From positions 1-43,079 of the forward strand of contig JAJDWK010000069.1 of assembly GCA_022825675.1 (NCBI GenBank): DNA of 43,079 nt, in the 5' to 3' direction. Numbering within the stretch: position 1 is the first letter of the stretch; each line of letters opens with the position of its first letter. This document shows, one piece after another, positions 36,213 to 43,079 of the stretch. The notes beneath the pieces are model-generated. The model made no database searches. It was not told the DNA's origin and worked only from the letters and a program-made list of their open reading frames with translations. Both the position numbers and the translations under genes were made by a program. This stretch comes from Anaerolineae bacterium. Its GTDB lineage: Bacteria; Chloroflexota; Anaerolineae; Aggregatilineales; Phototrophicaceae.

Positions 36213-37029
36213 CGCGCCAGCCAGGGTACCAAGCCTGCAAAATCGCCGGCAATTCCGCCAGCGATGTGAGGCTGCGCCGCATATCCAGCAGGTCTCGCTT
36301 GTAAGCGCGTCCCGCTGCCCAGCGCGTCGATGAGCGCCCGGCGGCGGCATCAAAATTGCCGCGCCCGGTCAAGCGCTGCACGGCGCGCATGCCCACCGCC
36401 AGCGCGCCTTCGATATCGGCGGTCGGGCTGTCGCCGACAAAAACCGTCTGCTCGGGGCTGCTGCCCAGTCGCGCCAGCGCCGCCTCAAAAATACGCCGAT
36501 TCGGCTTGAGATAACCGACATCGGCAGCGGCAAAGCGGCAATCGGGGAAGTATTGCAGCAAGCCATGGCTGCGCAGCTCGGCATCGCGCATCGCCATCGG
36601 TTGGGAGGCGTTGGTGACGATGCCCAGCTTAATGCCCTGCGCCCGCAGCGCTTCCAGCGCCGGCGGCACATCGGGGAAAACAACCGTGCCGGCGACGGCA
36701 TCCCAGCCATAGACCGCGATGATGGCGTCTTTATCCAACTGATCGCGGGCGATGCCTTGCTCCGCCAAGACATCGAGAAGGATTTGCGGCATGTGCGGAG
36801 CGACCTGAGTGCTGCGCGAATCTGACCAGGCTTGCCGCGTGCGCGTGAGATAGCAATGCAAAAATGCGCTGAAGTCCAGCGATGCGTCCGCGCTGCCGCC
36901 GACATAGTCACAGACGCGCCGCAGCCCCGGCGTTTCAATATCGCGCCAGCTGTGACGGACGCCGCTCCAATCAATTAAGGTGTCGTCCAAATCGAAGAGG
37001 ACGGCTTGCAGTTGGCGCGCCATGGGCAT
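36199..37029 (-). CDS. HAD-superfamily phosphatase
   Basis: 276 residues. HAD motifs: DLDDT (Asp13, Asp15) with the nucleophile Asp, IVTNAS (motif II Thr), a Lys in YLKPNRRIFEAAL and GDSPTADIEGA (motif IV Asp pair). The helical cap lies between residues 20 and 100, a C1 cap as in phosphoglycolate or sugar-phosphate phosphatases. Start ATG 37029 overlaps the preceding stop as TGATG, indicating coupling; ATG 37023 is an alternative. Substrate unknown. Confidence 0.9.
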   Translation of the reverse strand: MPMARQLQAVLFDLDDTLIDWSGVRHSWRDIETPGLRRVCDYVGGSADASLDFSAFLHCYLTRTRQAWSDSRSTQVAPHMPQILLDVLAEQGIARDQLDKDAIIAVYGWDAVAGTVVFPDVPPALEALRAQGIKLGIVTNASQPMAMRDAELRSHGLLQYFPDCRFAAADVGYLKPNRRIFEAALARLGSSPEQTVFVGDSPTADIEGALAVGMRAVQRLTGRGNFDAAAGRSSTRWAAGRAYKRDLLDMRRSLTSLAELPAILQAWYPGWRDGSA

Positions 37030-38270
37030 CAGCCTCGGCTCTGGCGGGCCGCGCGTTTGGCTTTGCGCTCCAGCGCTTTGCGCCGCCGCTCTTCGCGTTT
37101 GGCGTCGTCTTCGTTCCAGGGGGTTGGTCCCGCGGATGGCGGCGGAGCCGCCGTGGTGACCGTTTCTGGTGCCGCCGCCGCCGCTGCTGGCGCTGCCGCG
37201 GGTGCTGGCGCGGGCGCGGTTTCTTCAGCGACGGCCGCGGGCAAGGCGACATCATAAGCGAAATTGGCGATCGCCGCTGCCGCTTCGTCCGCGTAATCAT
37301 TGTAATAATCGTCAGCATTGACGGCTTCACGCAGGCGCCATGTCAGCGCGGTTGCGTCCAAGCCGCTTTCGATGCTGCCGTGCCGCGGCGTCCAGCCACA
37401 ACGGGCTTTGAGCTGCGCGCAATTAAGCGTGATTTCCCGCCCCAGCAAGCTGTCGCCCAGCGTCTGGCGGCGCAGCCGGGCAAAGGGGCGGCTGCCGAAG
37501 CTGGGCGCGCTCAAGCCGATGGCGCTTGCCAGGGCGGTCGCGAAGGCATTCGGGCTGCGCGGGTTGTCATCCGCCGCGTTGAGCGTGTTGATGCCGGTTG
37601 ACGCGGTATCCGCTTCCAGCAGCGCCACAATCGCCGCCGCCAAATCGTCTTCGTGTATCCAAGAGGCGGGCAGGTCGCCGGCAGGCAGCCGCCGGGAGCG
37701 CGCGATAGCCTGCGCCAGCGCCGCGCTGCCAGCGCTGTGCCCGCCATAGATGTAGCCGCTGCGCAAAATCACGCCGTTTAAGTCGCTTTCCCGCAGGCAG
37801 CGCTCCGCCGCCAACATCGGCGCGAGGTCGCCGCCAGCCGCATCGCGGTCGCCTTCGACAGCGGCATCCGCCCCCGTTTGATACAAATAGCCGAAGCTGA
37901 GGGCGATGACGCGCTTGATGCCATGCGCCTGCGCCGCTTCTACCAGCGCGGCGCTAATGCGCGGCAGCGACGCCAGCTCCTCAGCAGGCTCGCCAGCGGC
38001 ATGGGGAATCTCGCCGAAAACTTGCGGCTGCGCATGCACGATGGCATCGGCTTTCGCCTGGCGCAGCGCGCTGAGCGCTTCGCTGGCGCGGCACAGGTCG
38101 GGATATACCGGCAGCGCTCCCGCCCGCCGCAGCGCCAATGCGCCCGCGGCATCGCCGGCAACCGCGCTGACTTTGTGGCCGCGTTTTACCAAGGCGCGCG
38201 CGGTCGCCAGCCCGGCGCTCGCGCCGCCGCCAGTCACCAAAATACTCAAGGCGGGGTTTGAATCAGCCAT
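37029..38270 (-). CDS. NAD(P)-dependent epimerase/dehydratase-like protein with Ala-Pro and basic tail
   Basis: 413 residues. Extended-SDR fold: Rossmann loop TGGGASAG near residue 14, strands and RSGYIYGG as in UDP-sugar epimerases, SWIHEDDLAAAIVALLEA and NAADDNP typical of the C-half. The usual catalytic YxxxK is not clear: GYLYQTG is the nearest, so catalysis is uncertain. After residue about 330 come a low-complexity Ala-Pro tract and a strongly basic tail (KREERRRKALERKAKRAARQ), which might bind nucleic acid or membrane. ATG 38270 has GAAGAGAG upstream. First gene of a three-gene overlapping operon with a HAD phosphatase and a shikimate-kinase-like protein. Confidence 0.78.
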   Translation of the reverse strand: MADSNPALSILVTGGGASAGLATARALVKRGHKVSAVAGDAAGALALRRAGALPVYPDLCRASEALSALRQAKADAIVHAQPQVFGEIPHAAGEPAEELASLPRISAALVEAAQAHGIKRVIALSFGYLYQTGADAAVEGDRDAAGGDLAPMLAAERCLRESDLNGVILRSGYIYGGHSAGSAALAQAIARSRRLPAGDLPASWIHEDDLAAAIVALLEADTASTGINTLNAADDNPRSPNAFATALASAIGLSAPSFGSRPFARLRRQTLGDSLLGREITLNCAQLKARCGWTPRHGSIESGLDATALTWRLREAVNADDYYNDYADEAAAAIANFAYDVALPAAVAEETAPAPAPAAAPAAAAAAPETVTTAAPPPSAGPTPWNEDDAKREERRRKALERKAKRAARQSRG

Positions 38271-38377
38271 ACAATCTTCTCTCTTCACGCATTCGCTGGG
38301 GGCAAGTATGCCACAAAATGCTGAGGAACGGCACGCTCGATTCGGTATAAGTTACAGATAATCGGAAAGGGCTTGCC

Positions 38378-38731
38378 ATGGCGCGCAAAAGCAAAATCAG
38401 CAAGGCTCCGCTCACTATGCTGCGGGCATGGGCAGTTCACGCCCTGTTGTATCTATCGGCGATACTCGTGGGTGTATTCTCTTTGAGCTTCCAAGTCAAC
38501 AATTTGAATGCAGTCGACAGCAGCCTCGCATCTGGCGGCAGTATTGCTGGTTTCCATGTATCTTCTCTGTGGACAATTGGCTTCTATGCGCACACGGGCA
38601 TCGTAATCGTGCTGACGCTGTATCGGCTGGTTCGCCGCCTGCTGGTCGAGCAGCCGGAAAATGAGCGGCGGCGCGAGGAACAACTTGACCGGATCTTAAA
38701 GGAACTGACGGAGCTGCGCGCAAAAGAATAG
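38378..38731 (+). CDS. Two-pass membrane protein, unknown
   Basis: 117 residues. Basic start, two membrane segments (about 15-37 and 65-87), and a charged C-terminal helix rich in Glu and Arg (QPENERRREEQLDRILKELT) that could form a coiled coil. This layout matches the '2TM domain' small proteins. It is followed by the tRNA-Ala promoter only 9 bp after the stop. Confidence 0.75.
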   Translation: MARKSKISKAPLTMLRAWAVHALLYLSAILVGVFSLSFQVNNLNAVDSSLASGGSIAGFHVSSLWTIGFYAHTGIVIVLTLYRLVRRLLVEQPENERRREEQLDRILKELTELRAKE

Positions 38732-38739
38732 AACCGAGC

Positions 38740-38768
38740 TTGACAGCCGCGGGTGATGACGCTATTAT
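38740..38768 (+). promoter_or_regulatory. Promoter of tRNA-Ala
   Basis: TTGACA (38740-38745), 17-base spacer, TATTAT (38763-38768). Near-perfect sigma-70 consensus; transcription would begin about 7 bases before the tRNA. Confidence 0.85.
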
Positions 38769-38780
38769 ACTCTATGCCGC

Positions 38781-38853
38781 GGGCTTGTAGCTCAGTTGGG
38801 AGAGCGCCACAATGGCATTGTGGAGGTCAGGGGTTCGAGTCCCCTCAGGTCCA
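38781..38853 (+). tRNA. tRNA-Ala (anticodon GGC)
   Basis: 73 bases, no encoded CCA. Acceptor GGGCTTG/CAGGTCC with the G3-U70 pair that defines alanine tRNAs, D-arm GCTC/GAGC, anticodon stem CCACA/TGTGG with loop ATGGCAT (anticodon GGC), T-arm AGGGG/CCCCT with TTCGAGT. Confidence 0.97.
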
Positions 38854-38883
38854 CTTCATTTGCGATAGCCATGGGAGCATACA

Positions 38884-39081
38884 ATGGAAAACGCTATCCA
38901 ATCCGAAAGGCGCGTCGCGCGTTTGGAAGGGCGGGTTGACGAAGCCCTCTCGTACATGGCGACCAAAGCCGATATTGCCGAGCTGCGGGGCATCCTGCGC
39001 ATCTTGATTGCGCTGAACATCGGCATGGCTTTGGCTCTTTTGTCGATGGTGCTGGGCTGGCTGCCAATGGGCGCTGGCTAA
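38884..39081 (+). CDS. Small coiled-coil + membrane protein, copy A
   Basis: 65 residues: MENAIQSERRVARLEGRVDE, a heptad-like ATKADIAELRG segment, then one membrane helix (about 38-59) ending WLPMGAG. Looks like the C-terminal part of coiled-coil membrane proteins with KAD-x-x-EL heptads. It starts 30 bases after the tRNA, and GGGAG lies just upstream. Role unknown. Confidence 0.75.
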   Translation: MENAIQSERRVARLEGRVDEALSYMATKADIAELRGILRILIALNIGMALALLSMVLGWLPMGAG

Positions 39082-39140
39082 GCCAGCAGCACGACAACAG
39101 ACTATTGCCACTTCACTCGCGGTAGCCATGGGAGCATGCA

Positions 39141-39359
39141 ATGGAAAACGCTATCCAATCCGAAAGGCGCGTCGCGCGTTTGGAAGGGTGGGTTGACGAA
39201 GCCTTCTCGCACATGGCGACCAAAGCCGATACAGTCGAGCTCAAAGCCGATATTGCCGAGTTGCGGGGCATCCTGCGCATCTTGATTGCGCTGAACATCG
39301 GCATGGCTTTAGCTCTTTTGTCGATGGTGCTGGGCTGGCTGCCAATGGGCGCTGGCTGA
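39141..39359 (+). CDS. Small coiled-coil + membrane protein, copy B (one extra heptad)
   Basis: 72 residues. Identical to copy A except for few substitutions and one inserted 7-residue unit, giving KADTVELKADIAELRG. The insertion equals one coiled-coil heptad, which would lengthen the helix without changing its register. GGGAG upstream as in copy A. Confidence 0.75.
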   Translation: MENAIQSERRVARLEGWVDEAFSHMATKADTVELKADIAELRGILRILIALNIGMALALLSMVLGWLPMGAG

Positions 39360-39382
39360 ATTGCCAGGGAAGGGCGCAGAGC

Positions 39383-39547
39383 TTGGCGAAAGAAAAACGC
39401 AGCATCTGGGATGAATTGTTGGAAGTCGGGCGGCGACTTCTGCGTGAGCTGGACGAAACCGCCGAGAAAGCGGGGCGGCGGCAAGCGCCCGCGCCCGTCC
39501 CAGTGCCGGCGCGGCGCAAACGCCACGATAGAAATCGCAAGCCTTAA
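39383..39547 (+). CDS. Small basic protein, TTG start (54 residues)
   Basis: 54 residues from TTG 39383: MAKEKRSIWDELLEVGRRLL, then an acidic/basic helix, a Pro-Ala linker (APAPVPVPARR) and a very basic end (KRHDRNRKP). Ribosome site GGGAAGGG about 9 bases upstream, codon use like the neighbours, and a terminator immediately after the stop. Probably real but unrecognised. It might bind nucleic acid through its tail. Confidence 0.55.
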   Translation: MAKEKRSIWDELLEVGRRLLRELDETAEKAGRRQAPAPVPVPARRKRHDRNRKP

Positions 39548-39559
39548 GTATTTCACGCG

Positions 39560-39587
39560 GCGCAGTTTAAGCACACTGCGCTTTTTT
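39560..39587 (+). terminator. Rho-independent terminator
   Basis: GCGCAGT (39560-39566), 8-base loop, ACTGCGC (39575-39581), then TTTTTT. Ends the tRNA/small-gene unit. Confidence 0.85.
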
Positions 39588-39634
39588 CTTGTTACAGCGC
39601 GCCGCAAGCGCTTACAGCCACAGGGAGCCGAAAC

Positions 39635-40687
39635 ATGCCAGAATATACAATTTTTGACGGGCATAACGATACCTTATTGCGCTTTTATCAAAACGACGAT
39701 GTCGACTATCGTGATTTCCTGGGCGAGATGTCGGGCGGGCATATCGACCTGGCGCGGGCGCGGCGCGGCGGCTTCGCTGGCGGCTTTTTCGCCGTCTATG
39801 TGCCCAACCCCGAGCGGCTCATCGACCCGAACAACATGCCCGACCTCCGCGAGCCTTATGTGCCGCCCGCTGTCGAATTTGTCTATTCCCAGGGCGTTGC
39901 CCTGCGCATGATGGCGGATCTCTTTAAGCTGGAGGCGGAATCGCAGGGGCAAATACAAGTTGTGCGCAGCGCCGCCGAGTTGCAGCGCTGCATCGAAACT
40001 GACATCTTCGCCGCCATCTTGCACTTTGAAGGCGCGGAAGCCATCGATGAAGACTTAAACGCGCTGGAAGTGTTCTATCGCGCGGGCTTGCGCTCGCTGG
40101 GCATCGTCTGGAGCCGTCCGACAATCTTCGCCCATGGCGTGCCGATTGCCTTCCCCGCCTCGCCGGATATCGGTCCCGGGCTGACGGACGCCGGCAAGCG
40201 CCTGGTCAAGCGCTGCAACCAGCTCGGCATTATGATAGACCTCTCACACATGAACGAAGCCGGCTTTTGGGATGTCGCCGCTTTGAGCGATGCGCCGCTG
40301 GTCGCCACCCATTCCAATGTGCATGCCATCTGCCCGATTTCGCGCAATCTGACCGACAAGCAGCTTGACGCCATCAAAGCCTCTGATGGCATGGTTGGCT
40401 TGAATTTCGCCACCGGCTTCCTCAACGCAGACGGCGCTTGGGACAGCGACCGCCCGCTGGACATCATGGTGCGCCATCTGGATTATCTTGTGGAGCGCCT
40501 GGGCGAGACGCGGGTGGGCTTGGGCTCGGATTATGATGGCGCGCGCGTGCCTGACGCTGTCGGTGATGTTTCCAAGCTGCCCAATCTCATCAGCGCGCTC
40601 AAAGACGCCGGCTACAATGACGCCCTGCTGCGTAAGCTCTGCCACGAGAATTGGCTGCGCGTGCTGCGCCAGACCTGGGGCGGCTAG
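39635..40687 (+). CDS. Membrane dipeptidase family (peptidase M19)
   Basis: 350 residues. Dinuclear-zinc dipeptidase fold: HND (His10, Asp12) near the N-terminus, bridging Glu in HFEGAEA, His in DLSHMNE, His in THSN and Asp in GLGSDYDG. These enzymes split dipeptides, including D-amino-acid-containing ones and some beta-lactams. No signal peptide, so it is probably cytoplasmic, as in other bacteria, with a possible role in peptide or cell-wall peptide turnover. Followed after 2 bp by another ATG whose gene is broken by a poly-G run. Confidence 0.93.
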   Translation: MPEYTIFDGHNDTLLRFYQNDDVDYRDFLGEMSGGHIDLARARRGGFAGGFFAVYVPNPERLIDPNNMPDLREPYVPPAVEFVYSQGVALRMMADLFKLEAESQGQIQVVRSAAELQRCIETDIFAAILHFEGAEAIDEDLNALEVFYRAGLRSLGIVWSRPTIFAHGVPIAFPASPDIGPGLTDAGKRLVKRCNQLGIMIDLSHMNEAGFWDVAALSDAPLVATHSNVHAICPISRNLTDKQLDAIKASDGMVGLNFATGFLNADGAWDSDRPLDIMVRHLDYLVERLGETRVGLGSDYDGARVPDAVGDVSKLPNLISALKDAGYNDALLRKLCHENWLRVLRQTWGG

Positions 40688-40689
40688 GC

Positions 40690-40775
40690 ATGGCAGACGA
40701 CAATCTGCGCAATCGCGAAGAGCTTTTAGACGCCGGTGCCGAGCTGGTCGGCAACCGGTTCCTTAAGATCGGCAC
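40690..40775 (+). pseudogene. 5' end of an unidentified gene cut by an 18-G run
   Basis: ATG 40690 begins 2 bp after the dipeptidase stop and encodes about 29 residues (MADDNLRNREELLDAGAELV...) before the G-tract. Close spacing suggests a real, co-transcribed gene start. What follows the tract is in another frame and encodes an unrelated-looking methyltransferase C-terminus. I do not recognise this N-terminus. Confidence 0.45.
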
Positions 40776-40793
40776 GGGGGGGGGGGGGGGGGG
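40776..40793. other. Homopolymer of 18 G
   Basis: Eighteen consecutive G, followed by CGGG. Nothing like it occurs elsewhere in the window. With 19 (or 16) G the upstream ATG would be in frame with the methyltransferase fragment. A sequencing or assembly artefact is the simplest explanation. Confidence 0.9.
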
Positions 40794-41687
40794 CGGGACC
40801 TTTATTATCCGCGTTACGAAGCGAAGATGTTTTATCAATACAATCACCGCTATGGCACATTTGAAGGCGCGACGAGCCGAAACATTAATAGCGGTGTCTT
40901 GCCAAGGCTTTCCCCCGATCAATTAAATGACCCACACCAGGTTGTTCTGCCGCGATACTGGGTGCATGCCAGCGAAGTCGAGCGGCGAACGGCGGACTGG
41001 AAGCGCGAATGGTGTCTTGCTTTCCGCGATATCACCAACAGCCGCAGTGAGCGCACAGCGATTTTTTCTATGCTCCCAAAGGCTGCAATCAGCAATAAAG
41101 CGCCATTGTTGCTGCACACAGCGATTGCTAAAGATATATCCGTCTTCTATGCAAACGCGAATTCCTTCGCGCTAGATTTCGCAGCGCGTCAGAAAATAGG
41201 TGGCAATTCCCTTAACTTCTTCATCGTCAAGCAGCTTCCATTTCTGCCGCCGCATTCCTACACGCAGACGCTGCTTGATTTCATCGTCCCCCGCGTGCTG
41301 GAGCTGACATATACCGCTTGGGAATTACAAGAATTCGCCAAAGATTTGGGTTATTTCGGTCCGCCATTCCGCTGGGACGAGGCGCGTCGCTTTCTCATGC
41401 GCTGCGAGTTAGATGCGCTCTTCTTCCATTTGTACGGCGTTGAGCGGGCGGACTTGCCGTATATTTTTGATTCCTTCTGGATTGTCGCTGAAAATGAAAT
41501 CGCCGCTTACGGCGAATATCGCAGCAAGCGCGTCATCATTGAAATGGTAGAAGCAATGGCGGCGCTGCCAACTATGCTTGCGCCCGCGCCAAAGCCGGGG
41601 CAGGACGCGATTGAAGCGCCTAATATCGATTTATGGCAGGGGCAGTTGGCATTGCCGCCGGCGCATCCTAGCCTTGCTCACGCCTGA
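40794..41687 (+). pseudogene. C-terminal fragment of a large Eco57I-type DNA methyltransferase
   Basis: About 297 residues are open from just after the G-tract: RDLYYPRYEAKMFYQYNHRY, then LPRYWVHASEV, FRDITNSRSERTAIFSMLP, NSFALDFAARQKIGGNSLNF and KQLPFLPPHSY. These are the signatures of the C-terminal target-recognition part of large (1000+ residue) N6-adenine DNA methyltransferases of Eco57I / type IIG / DISARM-associated kind. The catalytic domain (NPPY and SAM-binding motifs) is absent, so as assembled the gene is a fragment. A natural start could be ATG 40827, but it would still lack catalysis. Composition is a little AT-richer than the dipeptidase gene. Confidence 0.8.
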
Positions 41688-41763
41688 AAATGCGGCGAAT
41701 GCCTTCAGGTAATCCAGCGAAACTTCCCTACAGTAGCTCCTTTTTCTGCAAATTTGCAGAAAA

Positions 41764-41819
41764 ATCTCTGTGCCCTCAGTGTCTCTGTGGTGAATACTAT
41801 TTTGATGCAATTGCCCTGG
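41764..41819 (+). repeat. Dispersed repeat, clearest two-module copy
   Basis: ATCTCTGTGCCCTCAGTGTC TCTGTGGTGAA at 41764-41794, then TTTGATGCAATTGCCCTG at 41801-41818. Same order as at 7591-7640 and 15258-15310. Lies between convergent genes. Confidence 0.85.
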
Positions 41820-41829
41820 AGCCTGGGCG

Positions 41830-43079
41830 CTATTTGCCCAACTTCTCCAGCGCGTCCACCACCGCGATCCAGCGACTCCAGCCCTTCTCATCACGATAGA
41901 TTTTGGCTTCGGACGAGGTCATCGGATCACTGTGGCTGTCTTTGCCGAAAGCCGCCAAGACCCGCGTCCAGCGGATGGCATGGGCGCTGTCTGGAGCCTG
42001 CTCCGCCCGCCAATCTTTGATGTCGTCAATCAAGCTCTGCGGCACTGTATAGCTTTCCTGCGGCGGTGGGACGGGCGTGTTCGTTGGCGGCGGCGGCGGC
42101 ACAGGCGTATTCGTCGGCGGCGGCGGCGGGACAGGCGTGTTCGTTGGCGGTGGCGGCGGGACAGGCGTATTCGTCGGCGGCGGCGGCGGGACAGGCGTGT
42201 TCGTTGGCGGTGGCGGCGGGACAGGCGTATTCGTCGGCGGCGGCGGCTGCAAAACCGTCAGGGCGTCAACCACCGGCTGCCAGCGCGAACGGGTGAACTC
42301 ATCCGCCATATCCTTCGCCTCTTGCAGCGTCATCGGGTTGGCATGGCTGCCCCAGCCCAGCGCCGCCAGCGCCCGCGTCCAGCGCTCGACATGGGCAGCG
42401 CCATGCTGCGTTTCGCCTTGATAGCCAATCAAAGTTTTGATCAAACTGGCGTAGGGTCCGCTGGGCTGCTGCTCATCCTCCTCGGATTGCGCCTGACTGT
42501 ATTGCAGTTGCTGCTGCACGCTGTCTTGCTGCTGTTCGCTGTCCTGTGATGACTGTTTTGGAACCGGTGTATCCGTCGGCGGCGGCGGCACAGGCGTATT
42601 CGTTGCCGTTGGCGTCGGCGGCGGATCCGCCATGCCAAAATGCGCGCTGCCGGGCCGCGTTTCGCCGCCCGCCAGATACGCTGTCAAACTGGCAGTGTAA
42701 TCGCCGCCGGGCGTCAAGCCATTGATGCGCTGGCTGGTCGTGCCCGCGCCCAAGGGGTAGTCATAGCTTTCACTATTCCCGCCATTGACTTGCAGCAGGT
42801 AGGCGCTCGCGCCATCAACGGCGTCCCAGGACAGCAAAACATCGGTCTGGGCATTGCCGGGATACTCAACCTCAATATAGAGGGATGGGATGGCGTCGGG
42901 GTCAACCACACTATCCTGAGAATCCTGCCCCAGCGGCGGGCCGCTGCCAATTCGCACGGTATAGCTCTGTGTATCCGCAACATGATGTGGTGGCGGTGCC
43001 AGCGCTTGAATCTCCACGGTGAAACTCGAACCATGCTGGAAACTGCCGGTCGCGCCATGCACCACAAAGAAATCTCGCT
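41830..43079 (-). CDS. Fn3 / Pro-Thr-linker surface protein with two 66-residue modules (5' end outside window)
   Basis: The frame is open to the right edge, so the N-terminus and any signal peptide are missing; about 415 residues are visible. From the N-side: a short Thr/Ser-rich stretch, one Fn3-like domain (LYIEVEYPGNAQTDVLLSWD to about GGDYTASLTAYLAGG), a Pro-Thr linker with a Gln/Ser-rich stretch, the 66-residue module (42250-42447), six PPPPTNTPV linker units (42062-42245), and a final 66-residue module (41839-42036) two residues before the stop. Architecture parallels the left-end protein. Likely extracellular. No catalytic motif. Confidence 0.85.
   Translation of the reverse strand, partial: RDFFVVHGATGSFQHGSSFTVEIQALAPPPHHVADTQSYTVRIGSGPPLGQDSQDSVVDPDAIPSLYIEVEYPGNAQTDVLLSWDAVDGASAYLLQVNGGNSESYDYPLGAGTTSQRINGLTPGGDYTASLTAYLAGGETRPGSAHFGMADPPPTPTATNTPVPPPPTDTPVPKQSSQDSEQQQDSVQQQLQYSQAQSEEDEQQPSGPYASLIKTLIGYQGETQHGAAHVERWTRALAALGWGSHANPMTLQEAKDMADEFTRSRWQPVVDALTVLQPPPPTNTPVPPPPPTNTPVPPPPPTNTPVPPPPPTNTPVPPPPPTNTPVPPPPPTNTPVPPPQESYTVPQSLIDDIKDWRAEQAPDSAHAIRWTRVLAAFGKDSHSDPMTSSEAKIYRDEKGWSRWIAVVDALEKLGK
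41839..42036 (-). other. 66-residue Trp/His module, copy 3
   Basis: Begins SLIDDIKDWR and ends VVDALEKL. Shares W.R.LAAFG, SHSDPMT, EAK and RW..VVDAL with the other copies; the most diverged of the three. It lies at the extreme C-terminus. Confidence 0.75.
42062..42245 (-). repeat. 30-bp minisatellite encoding six PPPPTNTPV units
   Basis: Six 30-bp units grouped as 60-bp pairs; 42121-42180 and 42181-42240 are identical base for base and 42061-42120 differs at few positions. Encodes a rigid Pro-rich spacer. Confidence 0.95.
42250..42447 (-). other. 66-residue Trp/His module, copy 2
   Basis: Begins SLIKTLIGYQ and ends VVDALTVL. More similar to the left-end copy (SLI.TLIGY, RALAALG.GSHANPMTL.EAK) than to copy 3 in its own protein. 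Confidence 0.8.

Larger units (their letters stand above)
38851..39359 (+). repeat. Tandem duplication of a small membrane-protein gene, starting at the tRNA 3' end
   Basis: Copy A 38851-39081 and copy B 39108-39359 are near-identical. Both begin CCACTTCA; in copy A the CCA is the last three bases of the tRNA. Copy B is longer by exactly 21 bases. Confidence 0.9.

Overview
The window looks like a piece of a chromosome (or metagenome-assembled contig) from a Chloroflexota bacterium, most likely the Anaerolineae side of the phylum. The grounds are secreted proteins built of fibronectin-type III domains joined by Thr-Pro-rich linkers, a class A PBP architecture with Ig-like C-terminal domains, sugar ABC transporters, CIRCE-controlled groESL, and intergenic regions full of dispersed repeats. 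This is a judgement from gene content; no 16S rRNA is present. Overall GC is high (roughly 60 percent by eye), with a few clearly AT-richer genes.

Layout. 1-2159 (minus): a large secreted Fn3 / Thr-Pro-linker protein running off the left edge. 2495-6619: a two-domain thioredoxin protein, then a tyrosine recombinase and a DUF1998-type SF2 helicase, the last AT-richer than its surroundings. 6696-13637 (minus): an operon-like cluster of NamZ-type exo-muramidase (DUF1343), solute-binding protein, two permeases, tandem GNAT acetyltransferase, PIG-L deacetylase and a second, partnerless MalG permease. It is best read as uptake and intracellular breakdown of cell-wall amino sugars. 13878-16778 (plus): moaA, an SDR dehydrogenase and a small membrane protein with a helix-hairpin-helix domain. 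17088-23758 (plus): a class A penicillin-binding protein in which every catalytic motif I can align is lost, followed with almost no gap by two paralogous polytopic membrane proteins that resemble GT-C glycosyltransferases. 23857-26066: groES-groEL with promoter, CIRCE operator and terminator. 26199-29766: orphan secreted, membrane and lipoprotein genes around a third copy of the GT-C-like family. 30179-35645: clpC, and divergently a duplicated-module UxaA/GarD dehydratase. 35661-38270 (minus): a three-gene overlapping operon (nucleotide-sugar-epimerase-like protein, HAD phosphatase, shikimate-kinase-like protein without a P-loop). 38378-39547: small membrane proteins, tRNA-Ala(GGC) and a tandem duplicated small gene. 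39635-41687: an M19 dipeptidase, a gene start cut by an 18-G run, and the C-terminal third of a large DNA methyltransferase. 41830-43079 (minus): a second Fn3 / Pro-linker surface protein running off the right edge.

How they fit together. Cell-envelope work is the theme: surface proteins at both ends carry the same 66-residue module (three copies in all). The NamZ-ABC cluster points to peptidoglycan sugar recycling, M19 is a dipeptidase, and the pseudo-PBP plus GT-C-like pair is the most unusual unit and the best candidate here for an undescribed envelope system. The intergenic gaps at 2.3, 7.6, 13.7, 15, 16.8, 30 and 41.8 kb hold pieces of one modular dispersed repeat family.
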